From Microcoleus vaginatus HSN003 (GTDB lineage Bacteria > Cyanobacteriota > Cyanobacteriia > Cyanobacteriales > Microcoleaceae), in the NCBI RefSeq assembly GCF_022701255.1, contig NZ_CP031705.1, positions 310,001-374,000 of the forward strand: a stretch of 64,000 nt of DNA, given 5' to 3'. Below the pieces are notes generated by a model. The model saw only the letters and a list, made by a program, of their open reading frames with translations, did not search any database and was not told the DNA's origin. The position numbers and the translations under genes were made by a program. Below, one piece after another: positions 45,327 to 55,247 of this stretch; position 1 is the first letter of the stretch; each line of letters starts with the position of its first letter.

Positions 45327-45646
45327 CCGGATTTAAGACTTGAGGTTTGAGATTTTGGATTTAGAATTGAAGAATTCAAAATCCTGTGAGGTAAAAAGGT
45401 TTCCTGACCCTAGTTGAAGCCGTTTCATAAACCCTTGCCTCATAATTACCAAATTTTTCCGCCTCCCGATTCATCCGTGAGTGAATTTAAGGGGATTTGC
45501 ATGGCAATTTAATTGTTGGGCGGGCTTTCGTGGCCACCGCACAAGAGTTTGAATAAACACAACTTTCCAAATTAAGTGCGCCACAACTTAAAATCGTAAA
45601 TCTAAAATCCCAAAGTGATTGACGAACGATCGCGTACAATAAATCT
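45327..45646. other. Spacer upstream of rnpB with a degenerate MITE
   Basis: The degenerate MITE of the 29383 family lies at about 45504-45590. No ORF is supported. The rnpB promoter should be near 45590-45640. Confidence 0.5.
45504..45590. repeat. Degenerate copy of the TAAGCTGT MITE-like family
   Basis: The right end CAAATTAAGTGCGCCACAAC (45568 to about 45587, then TTA) matches the family terminus, and the interior GGGCGGGCTTTCGTGGCCAC and CACAAGAG are recognisable. The left arm is weak. Confidence 0.5.
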
Positions 45647-46088
45647 GGGGAAAAAGTAGGCGCAGGCGGTTGCGGATTAGCGAAAGCTTGTCTGAGGAAA
45701 GTCCGGGCTCCCGAAAAACCAAACTTGCTGGGTAACGCCCAGTGCGAGCGATCGTGAGGATAGTGCCACAGAAAGATACCGCCCCCCAATTTGAGATTTG
45801 AGATTTGAGATTTGTGATTGCATCAAAAATCGAACATCAAAAATCGCCAAGCGTGAGGGGGTAAGGGTGCAAAGGTGCGGTAAGAGCGCACCAGCAGCAT
45901 CGAGAGGTGCTGGCTCGGTAAACCCCAGTTGGGAGCAAGGTCGGAGGGACTATGGTTGGTTTTTTACCAGTTCCGTTTTTTGGTACCGCTTGAGGCGTCT
46001 GGTAACAGGCGTCCCAGATAGATAACTGCCCTCGAAAACTGCTTGCAGTGGAGAGAACAGAACCCGGCTTATGTCCGACTTTTTCCCC
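45647..46088 (+). ncRNA. rnpB: RNase P RNA (M1 RNA)
   Basis: This is the catalytic RNA of tRNA 5' processing. The P4/CR-I strand is seen in GAGGAAAGTCCGGGCTCCC (about 45697 on), followed by the CAGAAAGATACCGCC segment, GGTAAGGGTGCAAAGGTGCG, AGAGCGCACCAGCAGCATCG and the CR-V strand AGAACAGAACCCGGCTTAT. Helix P1 closes the molecule: GGGGAAAAAGT (45647-45657) with ACTTTTTCCCC (46078-46088), giving 442 nt. Heptamer repeats (GAGATTT) at 45791-45818 lengthen one hairpin. rnc lies about 370 bp downstream on the same strand. Confidence 0.95.
45791..45818 (+). repeat. GAGATTT heptamer repeats inside rnpB
   Basis: TTGAGATTTGAGATTTGAGA then TTTGTGATT: about four 7-bp units. STRR heptamers inside rnpB are known from filamentous cyanobacteria. 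Confidence 0.8.
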
Positions 46089-46456
46089 ACCCAAATTTGG
46101 GTAAGGTGCTTATGGGCAGACTTGTCAAGGTGTAGTTAAGGTGTTTGCGTTATCGTAAACGTTGAGCTTTATTTTTGATATGTGATTTATTGCTAATAAT
46201 CTCTCAAAGAAAGAAGATTTATCGATCGCCCGCAGCAGAGATTTCCCGCGTTTGAGGCACTTCTTCACCACCTTGACAGAGCGGACTATAAGCACCAGGA
46301 GGAGTATTTAGTTTTTTAAGGAAAAGCTTTTTGGCGAGATGAATCTGATACCATTTTCAAAAAATAATGCAACTTTAGACAAGCTCCAAGCCCGGATAAT
46401 CATCCGTCATTCGCAATTATAAAATCTAAAATCTAAAATCTAAAATCTAAAATGGT
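46089..46456. other. Spacer rnpB to rnc
   Basis: No gene. A CTAAAAT heptamer tract (46421-46454) runs right up to the rnc start, so the native ribosome-binding site of rnc appears to have been replaced by, or to lie in, the repeat. Confidence 0.55.
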
Positions 46457-47164
46457 ATGATTTATCCGGGTCGCCAAAAGCAACTTGAAACATTAATTCA
46501 AAAATTGGGACTGACGAAGGATGCTTCGCTAAAATGGCATCTCCTCGATTTAGCTTTGACTCATGCGAGTGCCTCAGCTAAGGCAAATTACGAGCAGCTA
46601 GAGTTTGTCGGCGATGCAGTTGTGCGGCTGGCTGCGTCGGAATTGTTGTTTGAGATTTATCCTGACTGTACAGTGGGGGAATTTGCTGCTATTCGATCGA
46701 TCTTGGTGAGCGATCGCATTCTTGCTAAAATCGCTGAAAGTTACGGGTTCGATCGCTATTTAATTGTTTCCAGCAGCGCCGCCTCGGACAAAACAGGCGC
46801 TGAGCCCCGACTGGCCGATGCTTTGGAAGCGGTACTGGCTGCGCTTTATTTGAGTACCCAGAGCTTAGAATTAATTCGCCCTTGGCTAGATTCTCACTTT
46901 CAACGCTTAGCGACAGAAATCCGCAGCGATCCGGCCCGCCAAAACTACAAAGCTGCTCTCCAAGAGTTGACTCAAGGCAAATACAAAACTTTGCCCAAAT
47001 ATAGCGTGCAAGAAACCGGGACAGTGCAGGGCGGAGAGGATCGTTTTACCGCAGAAGTTCTCATTCAGGGAGAGTTGGTAGCAGAGGGAAAAGGTCGATC
47101 GATCAAAGCGGCCGAACAAGCCGCGGCTCAGGTAGCTTTCAATAAATTAGTTGGTAGTCAGTAG
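46457..47164 (+). CDS. rnc: Ribonuclease III
   Basis: RNase III cuts double-stranded RNA in rRNA and mRNA maturation. The 235-residue protein has the catalytic domain (about 20-145) with the signature motif YEQLEFVGDAVVRLAASELL (metal-binding Glu and Asp) and the second acidic site in RLADALEAVLAALYL (Asp/Glu). A C-terminal double-stranded-RNA-binding domain (about 160-232) ends SIKAAEQAAAQVAFNKL. Length is normal for this family. No Shine-Dalgarno is visible, because heptamer DNA fills the 30 bp upstream. It is close to rnpB; both act on RNA. Confidence 0.95.
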   Translation: MIYPGRQKQLETLIQKLGLTKDASLKWHLLDLALTHASASAKANYEQLEFVGDAVVRLAASELLFEIYPDCTVGEFAAIRSILVSDRILAKIAESYGFDRYLIVSSSAASDKTGAEPRLADALEAVLAALYLSTQSLELIRPWLDSHFQRLATEIRSDPARQNYKAALQELTQGKYKTLPKYSVQETGTVQGGEDRFTAEVLIQGELVAEGKGRSIKAAEQAAAQVAFNKLVGSQ

Positions 47165-47232
47165 TTAGTTGACTGTTGACTGTTGACTGTTGACTGTTGG
47201 CTGTTGACTGTTGACTGTTGACTGTTGACTGG
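47165..47232. repeat. TTGACTG heptamer tract
   Basis: About nine copies of a 7-bp TTGACTG unit, with one GCTGTTGACTG variant, directly after the rnc stop. The reverse unit (CAGTCAA) occurs at 17158-17201. Confidence 0.9.
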
Positions 47233-47384
47233 TGTTATCAGTTATTGGTTATTTGTTAGCTGCTACCAATAAACAATAACCAATAACTACTGCCAAGAGT
47301 CAACAGTGATTTTTTTGAGTGAAAACATAGATAATAATAACAAAATATGCTATAATTTATGTGCTATTTTTGTTATTATTATCA

Positions 47385-48557
47385 ATGAAAATCGGAATAG
47401 CTGTATTGGGTGCAGGTCGCTGGGGAGTTAACTTAATTCGCAACTTTCTCGAACATCCTAATAGCCAAGTTTTAGCGGTGGTAGACCCGAATCGAGATTC
47501 ATTGGCGGCCGTTCAAAAACAGTTTAATCTCGATGCCTCGGTGATTCTAGCTACCGATTGGTCTCAAGTCCAAGCCTTGCCGGGATTGGAAGCTGTGGCG
47601 ATCGCTACTCCAGCTTCCACACACTACACCCTCGCAGCAGCAGCGCTGAAACAAGGCTACCACGTCTTAGCAGAAAAACCCCTCGCCCTCAACCTCACTG
47701 AAGCTATAGAACTCTGTCAATTAGCCGAAAAACAGCAGCGGCAACTCTTCGTTGACCACACTTATCTGTTTCATCCAGCAGTCGATCGAGGCCAAAGAAT
47801 TATTCAACAGCATCAACTGGGAAAATTGCGCTACGGTTACGCCCAGCGTACGCATTTTGAACCGGTGCGCCATGACGTTGATGCCCTTTGGGACTTGGCA
47901 GTTCACGATCTCGTTATTTTCAATACTTGGTTAAAACAAACGCCAATTGAAGTAAGGGCGATCGGCACTGTTTTTCCGAAGGAAGAAGGAAGAGGGAAGA
48001 AGGAAGAAGGAAGAAGGAAGAAGGAAGAAGGAAGAGGGAAGAAGGAAGAAGGAATAAATAAAGACGCAGCAGAAATTGAAAATCAATTGCCTCCTTCACT
48101 GCTGACTACTAATCCGGCCGAAAAACTAGCAGATTTAGTTTGGGTAACGCTTACCTATCCCGACGGATTTCAAGCATTTATTCACCTGTGCTGGCTAAAT
48201 CCCGACAAACAACGGCGCTTAACAGTTGTTGGCAGTTTGGGAACCTTGATTTTTGACGAAATGTCGCCCGAAACTCCCCTGATTGTGCAGCGCGGCAATC
48301 CAGATTGGGGAGGCAAACAGAATAACTCTTTTGAAAGTGCGATAGCGTCGCAGCCAACCAGCATCAGACACCGCGAAGTGTTGAGTTTAGAACAAGTAGA
48401 ACCGCTGAGGAGAGTGTGCGATCGCTTCCTCACCTGCGTGCAAACAAATACCCCCTGTCTTACCTCTTCGGGCGCGGCCTCCGTCGAATTAATCCGCATT
48501 CTCAGCACTTTGAGCAAATCCCTCGAACTCGGCGGACAGCCCCTAATACCATTTTAG
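47385..48557 (+). CDS. Gfo/Idh/MocA-family oxidoreductase
   Basis: The 390-residue NAD(P)-dependent dehydrogenase-like protein has an N-terminal Rossmann fold (IAVLGAGRWGVNLIRNF; ATPASTHYTLAAAALKQGYH; LAEKPLALNL with the family EKP motif) and a C-terminal alpha/beta domain (LVDHTYLFHPAV; DLAVHDLVIF). The substrate is unknown; relatives act on sugars. Residues about 198-224 (EEGRGKKEEGRRKKEEGRGK...) are encoded by a heptamer tract (47978-48053) and are probably foreign to the fold. Start: ATG at 47385 (MKIGIAVLG), 24 bp inside a longer frame. Confidence 0.88.
   Translation: MKIGIAVLGAGRWGVNLIRNFLEHPNSQVLAVVDPNRDSLAAVQKQFNLDASVILATDWSQVQALPGLEAVAIATPASTHYTLAAAALKQGYHVLAEKPLALNLTEAIELCQLAEKQQRQLFVDHTYLFHPAVDRGQRIIQQHQLGKLRYGYAQRTHFEPVRHDVDALWDLAVHDLVIFNTWLKQTPIEVRAIGTVFPKEEGRGKKEEGRRKKEEGRGKKEEGINKDAAEIENQLPPSLLTTNPAEKLADLVWVTLTYPDGFQAFIHLCWLNPDKQRRLTVVGSLGTLIFDEMSPETPLIVQRGNPDWGGKQNNSFESAIASQPTSIRHREVLSLEQVEPLRRVCDRFLTCVQTNTPCLTSSGAASVELIRILSTLSKSLELGGQPLIPF
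47978..48053. repeat. GGAAGAA heptamer tract inside the oxidoreductase gene
   Basis: About 10 units of GGAAGAA/GGAAGAG. A change of one unit shifts the reading frame (7 is not a multiple of 3), so the present length is one that keeps the gene open. Confidence 0.9.
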
Positions 48558-48580
48558 ATTTTAGATTTTAGATTTTAGAT
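48547..48580. repeat. TTTAGAT heptamer tract
   Basis: Several TTTAGAT units in a short gap between convergent genes (oxidoreductase stop at 48557, kinase stop at 48596). The same unit occurs after the RNase D-type gene at 17848-17870. Confidence 0.85.
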
Positions 48581-48595
48581 AGGGAAAATCACTCC

Positions 48596-50641
48596 TCAAC
48601 TTTTGTAATTTCCCTTTTCCGTTACTAAGTCCGGGCTGGGAAAATAAAAACTTGATTGCTGATTGACAGGCAAAGAAATCATCACCGTAGTACCTTGATT
48701 CACGCCCGCGCTGTGCAGAGTAATGCTTCCGATCATAGATTCCATTATCCTTCGCGAGATAGCCAAGCCCAAACCGTTACCGCCAAACCTGCGAGTTGTA
48801 GAACCATCAGCCATCACAAAAGGTTGAAACAATTTCTGCTGGTGCTCGGGATCAATACCAATTCCCGTATCTTTAATTTTCACCACCACCCAATCGCTTT
48901 GACCGCTGATGCCAGTCGTACTTTCTCCACTGCCGTTAAAACTACCAGAATTAGTCCTCGACTCTAGCCCCACAGATATATTAATGCTGCCGGACTCTGT
49001 AAACTTAACGGCATTGCTCAAAACATTTAAAAACACCTGTTTTAGCTTCTCCGGATCGGCATGAACAATAATCGGATCATGAGGAGCTGGCAAACTTAAC
49101 TTCAAGCCTTTTTCCTCGATTTGAGTCGTTTGCAAATCAATCGCGTCTTCAAGTACCTGAGTAATATCAACTACTTCTAACATCATCGAGAACGTGCCGG
49201 ATTCTATTTTAGCAATGTCCAAAATATCATTAATAATATTGAGCAATTGCATTGACGAGTCGTGGGCCCGCTGTAAAAATTCCATTTCTTCATCTCGGTC
49301 ATCGCAGTAGCCGTCCCGCACAATTTGAATAAAACCAATAATCCCGTTAAGCGGCGTTCTCAATTCGTGAGAAATATTGCCCAAAAATTCATTTTTTAAT
49401 TGATTGGCAACTTGCGCTTCTTTGGTTGCAACTTCCAATTCTCTGGCCCAGGATCTGAGGCGATGCACCATGCTGTTGAGTGCTTCTGATAGTTGATTGA
49501 ATTCCCTAATTTGGAAATCTTGCGGCACTGTCTGCGACGCTTCCGTATCTACTTTCATCGCGTAGTCTCTCAGTTTTTCCACAGGACGCGCCAAGTCGCG
49601 AGACAGATATAAAGTCGCGATGATACTAGCAGCAATCAAACCTACAATTAAATTAAATAAAACTTGCTGAATTTCTTCCAAACCTGACAGAGCGTAATCT
49701 AAACGAGAGACAGCTAAAATAATCCACTTGCTGTTCTCCTGTGTAGTTGAAGGACTCGGGATAGCGGCGTATCCTGCTAGCAACTCTACACCATTTCTTT
49801 CAAAGGAAAATAGGTGGAGAAAAGCTGTTCCGCCGGCGATCGCCCTTCTGACAATACTTTTTAGTCGATCGGCATCTGCCTCTTGGGCTATATTGCCACC
49901 CACGCGGTTGATATTCGGGTGCGCCAAAATCGTCCCATCTTGGTCGATCGCCACCGTATAGCCGGCTAAAGAACCCTTGGGAGCGCTGGTTTGCACAGGC
50001 AAGGCCGACTGCAGACTCAAAGCATAACTCAACTGCAGGGTATTGCCCCGACGAATGTAAACAGGGGCGCTCAACACCAAACTCGCTTGGCTATCGGAGC
50101 CTTGTTTACCCGCATCGGGAAAATCCTCAGCCCCCAAAGTCAGTTTCTGGTCGTTTGCGGTTCCCTGTCGCTGCTTAGGTAAGGACAGACTGATGTAAAC
50201 GCTCTTGTCGTCCAGCAGCGTTTGCTGCTGCTGTACGGGCGGCCAAAATTTTGCCGGCAACGACTGAATCGGCTGCTGCCCGCAAGTGCTTGCAATTACT
50301 TGATTTGTCTTTAAATTAGTCAATTGCAAGCAATCAACCTGCGTTGGCAACCGCTGCCCTAATTGGGCGATAAACTTTTGATAATCCTTCGGGTTTACCG
50401 ACTGCAACATCGAGCTTTCCGAAGCGCCGATCAGATTGGACTTCAGCGATTTCGCCCACTGTTCAATAGTTTCTGCTTTTCTGACTGCACTTTCTGTCAA
50501 GTTTTGACGAGCAGTTTCCAGAAGAGTCGAGCGTGCCTTGCGATAGGTAACATACTCCCCCACCAGTAGAACAGGTACGCTGAGCAACAAAATCCGCGAC
50601 AGTAAAATACGGCGAAAGGAGGATTGACCTAACTTAACCAT
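48596..50641 (-). CDS. Membrane sensor histidine kinase with Cache-type domain and HAMP
   Basis: The 681-residue protein has an N-terminal transmembrane helix (about 12-30; ILLLSVPVLLVGEYV), an extracytoplasmic dCache-like sensor (about 35-325), a second transmembrane helix (about 328-350; LFNLIVGLIAASIIATLYL), HAMP (about 350-405; RDLARPVEKLRDYAMKV), then HisKA (H box NISHELRTPLNGIIGFIQI) and HATPase (N box QVFLNVLSNAVKFTES; G1 KDTGIGIDPEHQQKLF; G2 RRFGGNGLGLAISRRIM). It senses a periplasmic or outside signal. No receiver partner gene adjacent. The ATG at 50641 has no strong ribosome-binding site. Confidence 0.93.
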   Translation of the reverse strand: MVKLGQSSFRRILLSRILLLSVPVLLVGEYVTYRKARSTLLETARQNLTESAVRKAETIEQWAKSLKSNLIGASESSMLQSVNPKDYQKFIAQLGQRLPTQVDCLQLTNLKTNQVIASTCGQQPIQSLPAKFWPPVQQQQTLLDDKSVYISLSLPKQRQGTANDQKLTLGAEDFPDAGKQGSDSQASLVLSAPVYIRRGNTLQLSYALSLQSALPVQTSAPKGSLAGYTVAIDQDGTILAHPNINRVGGNIAQEADADRLKSIVRRAIAGGTAFLHLFSFERNGVELLAGYAAIPSPSTTQENSKWIILAVSRLDYALSGLEEIQQVLFNLIVGLIAASIIATLYLSRDLARPVEKLRDYAMKVDTEASQTVPQDFQIREFNQLSEALNSMVHRLRSWARELEVATKEAQVANQLKNEFLGNISHELRTPLNGIIGFIQIVRDGYCDDRDEEMEFLQRAHDSSMQLLNIINDILDIAKIESGTFSMMLEVVDITQVLEDAIDLQTTQIEEKGLKLSLPAPHDPIIVHADPEKLKQVFLNVLSNAVKFTESGSINISVGLESRTNSGSFNGSGESTTGISGQSDWVVVKIKDTGIGIDPEHQQKLFQPFVMADGSTTRRFGGNGLGLAISRRIMESMIGSITLHSAGVNQGTTVMISLPVNQQSSFYFPSPDLVTEKGNYKS

Positions 50642-51309
50642 AGGAAATATCTACATTAAGGTGCAACACCCAACAGCGACCATTAAAGCGAAATAAACCA
50701 GACCGAAAGCGTGAATCTGTCTAGGGGGCTCTGCTGACTGGACAACACAGCTTCAGAACAACATTTAAACACAATTATAGAAGCCACTGTAGTAATCTCG
50801 ATTCTAAGTGTGTTGACCCAAAGATGCTCAGCAATTTGTTGGCAAATGCCTGTGATTTCGGTCACACTTCCCTTCTCAATTCTCGGCTCGACTGGCACCC
50901 GATCGCCCCAGGGCACATTTTTCAGGCTGGAAAAAGCGTCGGGTGGACATACCCCCAGTTGCTTGAAGCTAAAATCCCGTGGATGCACTCGCCCCAAATT
51001 AACAGGCAAAAAGTTCGGTTTCCGGCTAGTGTACAGAGAAAATTCTTGCTTGATCGGAATTTTTCTTTCCGAATGCCTTCGAGATCAGCCAGAGATGGGC
51101 GATGCAAGATTTTGCACCCTGTGAAAGATTTCTTTTGCCATCGGGTTGATTCGGTGACAATAATTCACCGGTCAAACAAAAAGAATGAGATGATCGAGCT
51201 GCCGATCGACTCTGACAACCCTAATGTGGGGAACCTTGGTCCAAACAGTGCACCCACACTCCCTCAATTCGCGGTCTCGGCAATAATCTCCATAGCTTAA
51301 TCGAGGAAA
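50642..51309. other. Spacer with an unexplained minus-strand ORF
   Basis: A minus-strand frame (50683-51009, 108 codons, open further to about 51085 without an ATG) reads GRVHPRDFSFKQLGVCPPDA and VTEITGICQQIAEHLWVNTL. Its composition is protein-like, but I recognise no family. A plus-strand frame (50824-51300) overlaps it and looks less real. One may be a decayed gene. Confidence low. Confidence 0.25.
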
Positions 51310-52069
51310 AAAACTTTAGCCTTTATACGTATTATTACACAAACAACCGTCCGAGGTATCATCACGCTTATTTGATATCTCCCCTTTGAGAAAGGCTAGC
51401 GACACTTTAGGAGATCAGCAAGACACAACTCCGAGTTTTGGAGCTCGGCTGCGGCCATAGCAGCCTCAGTCACGTCATCGCAGAGCACGGCTGCGAACTT
51501 ATCGGCGTTGACACTTCTGCACCAGGAATAGCCCTCTCCCGTCAAACTTTCCCCGATTGTCAGTTAATCCAAGCAGATACTTACGACCTGCCAGATATCG
51601 ATATGCTGCACTCATTTTATCTTGTCTTAGCTCTTGAAGTAATCGAACAATTGCTTGCTCTTCAAAAACTAGCAAAAACTGCACAAAAAAGCCTCAATTC
51701 TGGAGAAATACTAATAAAACTCTTGCAAAAATCCTTTTCATCAATTGAGTGGACGGGCAAGATGCCCATCTCACAAGAGTTATTTTTTCTTGTGGGATGG
51801 GCATCTTGCCCGTCCTAATTATTTTTGCAAGAGGTCTAATTATTTACACACCCTCTCACGGTTATTTGAAAACACTGGTTTTAGCTATTGATTGCAACCT
51901 AGATAAACATTTCACCGTACTTTGGGATAAGGGTAATATTATTTTTTCAGTAGAGACGCTGACCATTTTATTAACACCTGAAGGATACACCGACATTAAA
52001 TTTAAGTTTGCTGGTAGTCGTTCCTATCTTTGGAAATCCATGTTACGCTCTAATCTTTTCTCGGTATAA
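51310..52069 (+). pseudogene. SAM-dependent methyltransferase broken by frameshifts and a MITE
   Basis: Fragments of one methyltransferase are recoverable from three frames: YYYTNNRPRYHHAYLISPL (51330 on), LRKASDTLGD (about 51388 on), then RVLELGCGHSSLSHVIAEHG (51435 on; motif I) to KSLNSGEILI, and finally IYTPSHGYLKTLVLAIDCNL, DKHFTVLWDKGNIIFSVETL and TDIKFKFAGSRSYLWKSML. The motif I region reads V-L-E-L-G-C-G as in UbiG-type enzymes. At 51711-51840 a MITE interrupts it with a CTAAT target duplication; removing 125 bp restores the frame. Upstream of motif I at least two frameshifts remain, so the gene is dead independently. Confidence 0.8.
51711..51840. mobile_element. MITE inserted in the methyltransferase pseudogene, with CTAAT target duplication
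   Basis: The inverted ends CTCTTGCAAAAAT (51720-51732) and ATTTTTGCAAGAG (51821-51833) match perfectly. The core is a palindrome of GACGGGCAAGATGCCCATCT and its complement. CTAAT occurs at 51711-51715 and 51836-51840. Spacing of the duplicates is 125 bp, and deletion of one repeat period joins the two halves of the methyltransferase in frame. Confidence 0.85.
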
Positions 52070-52188
52070 GTGGAAAAAATATGAGTTTTGACTTGTAATA
52101 TTTCAGCCAATTAAGTTTTCGGAATATACCACCAGCCCTCATTAAAAGTAAAAGATAAGTTTTATGGTGAAATAGTGAAACAAGTAAA

Positions 52189-52417
52189 ATGACTGTTGGC
52201 GTTTGGATATTAGGCGATCAACTTTGGCAGAACCAAGCTGCTATCAACCGCACAGATGATAAATCTTCGCTACTGAGATTTCCTAGCGCGCCACCGCGAC
52301 AAACTTCAGTCGATCGCTCCCATGAGCTTTCTCTTAGCCAATCTCGACAAAATGCCGCCGGCAGAATTGGCAACCATCCGGCAAAAAGCGGCAGAGTGGC
52401 ACTTAGGAAGTCATTAG
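52189..52417 (+). pseudogene. Photolyase-related protein remnant with its middle deleted
   Basis: The 5' part reads MTVGVWILGDQLWQNQAAI, the typical start of deoxyribodipyrimidine photolyase-related (FeS-BCP/CryB-type) proteins. After about 25 codons a second frame gives DFLARHRDKLQSIAPMSFLL and NLDKMPPAELATIRQKAAEW, which is the extreme C-terminal end of such proteins. The preceding codons read R-Y-TGA-D-F-L where Y-W-D-F-L is expected, so a Trp codon (TGG) became a stop. About 450 residues of middle are missing. An AGTCATT heptamer tract follows at 52413-52456. Confidence 0.7.
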
Positions 52418-52507
52418 TCATTAGTCAGTAGTCAGCAGTCAGTAGTCATTAGTCATTTGTTATTTGCTACCCATGCCCCATGCCCCATGCCCCATGCCCC
52501 ATGCCCT
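52413..52507. repeat. AGTCATT-type heptamers and CCATGCC repeats
   Basis: AGTCATTAGTCATTAGTCAG-like heptamers (52413-52456), then repeated CCCATGC units (about 52470-52505). Confidence 0.85.
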
Positions 52508-52915
52508 TTGCAATTCTTATTTTTTCCCTGACTTTTCCCTACACATTCCACAGCGTTTCCACAGGCAAGTCTGAGGTTTTCCACAGATGCGACACAGTTT
52601 TCCACAGAAATTAACGGCACGGTAGCATCTTGCTGCGGAATTGGGGATTTCCTTAACTTGCTGCCTAATTCCTCATAAACTCCCCAAAACATAAAGATAT
52701 GTAACAAAAAATGCCCTGAAAAGCTGATTTTTTGGTAAACCTTTTTTTTATATAAAGCACTTTGTAATATTTCGCAACATTGACAAACCCACCCCCTCAT
52801 AGCGCACAATGATGCGACCGACCTAAAAAAAAGCGCTCTGATTTCGGCTGTGCCTGTACCTGTATCCGGCCGAAGGGGGGGTTCTGTTTTGAATTTATTA
52901 GCGAGACTAAAAAAA
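52508..52915. other. Spacer upstream of the DUF2811 gene
   Basis: No supported gene. A 174-codon minus-strand ORF (52453-52977) runs through the repeat block and into the DUF2811 start and has no recognisable content. The region around 52690-52850 probably holds the DUF2811 promoter. Confidence 0.45.
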
Positions 52916-53176
52916 ATGATCAACCCAACAGTCAGTATTTTTGCTGAAATTCCGGAAACGCTGCACGATTCTCTCAAAACTTACCTAGAAACCCATCCCG
53001 AATGGGATCTAGACCGAGTATTTTGCGCGGCCCTGTCGCTGTTTTTGTTGCAGAATGCCGATAGCGGTACGCCTGAAGCTTCGCGCAGTTATCGCCAAGC
53101 TGCGAGAGTTTATCTCGAAACTCTGTTTCAATCTCCTCAAGACTTGCACAGCAACAATGTAACTCCCTCGTCTTAA
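52916..53176 (+). CDS. DUF2811-family protein
   Basis: The 86-residue protein begins MINPTVSIFAEIPETLHDSL, then KTYLETHPEWDLDRVFCAAL and SLFLLQNADSG, matching the cyanobacteria-specific DUF2811 family. It is likely a small helical cytoplasmic protein; no function is known. Start: ATG at 52916, preferred over an upstream frame from 52850 whose 22 extra residues look random. A decayed MITE follows. Confidence 0.85.
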   Translation: MINPTVSIFAEIPETLHDSLKTYLETHPEWDLDRVFCAALSLFLLQNADSGTPEASRSYRQAARVYLETLFQSPQDLHSNNVTPSS

Positions 53177-53246
53177 AGGATAAGGGGAGAGGGGGAGACG
53201 CGGTTTCTGGGAAGGATTTTAGTTGACCGAGAGGGCGTGCACTGCA

Positions 53247-53420
53247 TAGGTGTCAACTTAAGCTTAAAATCCCTGAAAACTATGGCTCATAGCTTAATGC
53301 CGAGCCCCATCGCATCTCCCTTAAGAATGGGGACTTTGATAGCTTCAATTCCCCCCGGACTATCAGGGGACGCCGGGGAGAGAAGCTGCCTTAATCGTCA
53401 AACAGTAGACGGGTAGTGCA
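53247..53420. repeat. Decayed relative of the TTGGTGTCAACTTAAG MITE
   Basis: ATAGGTGTCAACTTAAGCTT near 53247-53266 matches the left end of the 16374-16570 element, and the interior has similar C-rich blocks and CTTAATCGTCAAACAGTAG. The right inverted end is degraded and no clean target duplication is visible. It lies between the convergent DUF2811 and groEL genes. Confidence 0.5.
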
Positions 53421-53489
53421 TAAGATGCGGTTGTTTACATCTATGGTGCTTATGGCGCACTCTACAGAGTACAAACTAATGGCTGAAGA

Positions 53490-55190
<1,701 letters not shown>

Positions 55191-55220
55191 GTTTGTCTCC
55201 AATCGCTTACATTAGCAAAT

Positions 55221-55247
55221 TTAGCACTCTCTGAGGCTGAGTGCTAA
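55221..55247 (-). promoter_or_regulatory. CIRCE operator
   Basis: TTAGCACTC (55221-55229), a 9-bp spacer, GAGTGCTAA (55239-55247): a perfect CIRCE inverted repeat, about 30 bp upstream of the groEL start. CIRCE is bound by HrcA, which represses chaperonin genes. Confidence 0.95.

Noticed and set aside
51749..52069. A separate gene beginning with MDGQDAHLTRV
   Set aside because: Its first codons are MITE sequence; the rest is the tail of the broken methyltransferase.
52453..52977. 174-codon minus-strand ORF
   Set aside because: It starts inside the antisense of DUF2811 and ends in CCATGCC repeats; composition is random.
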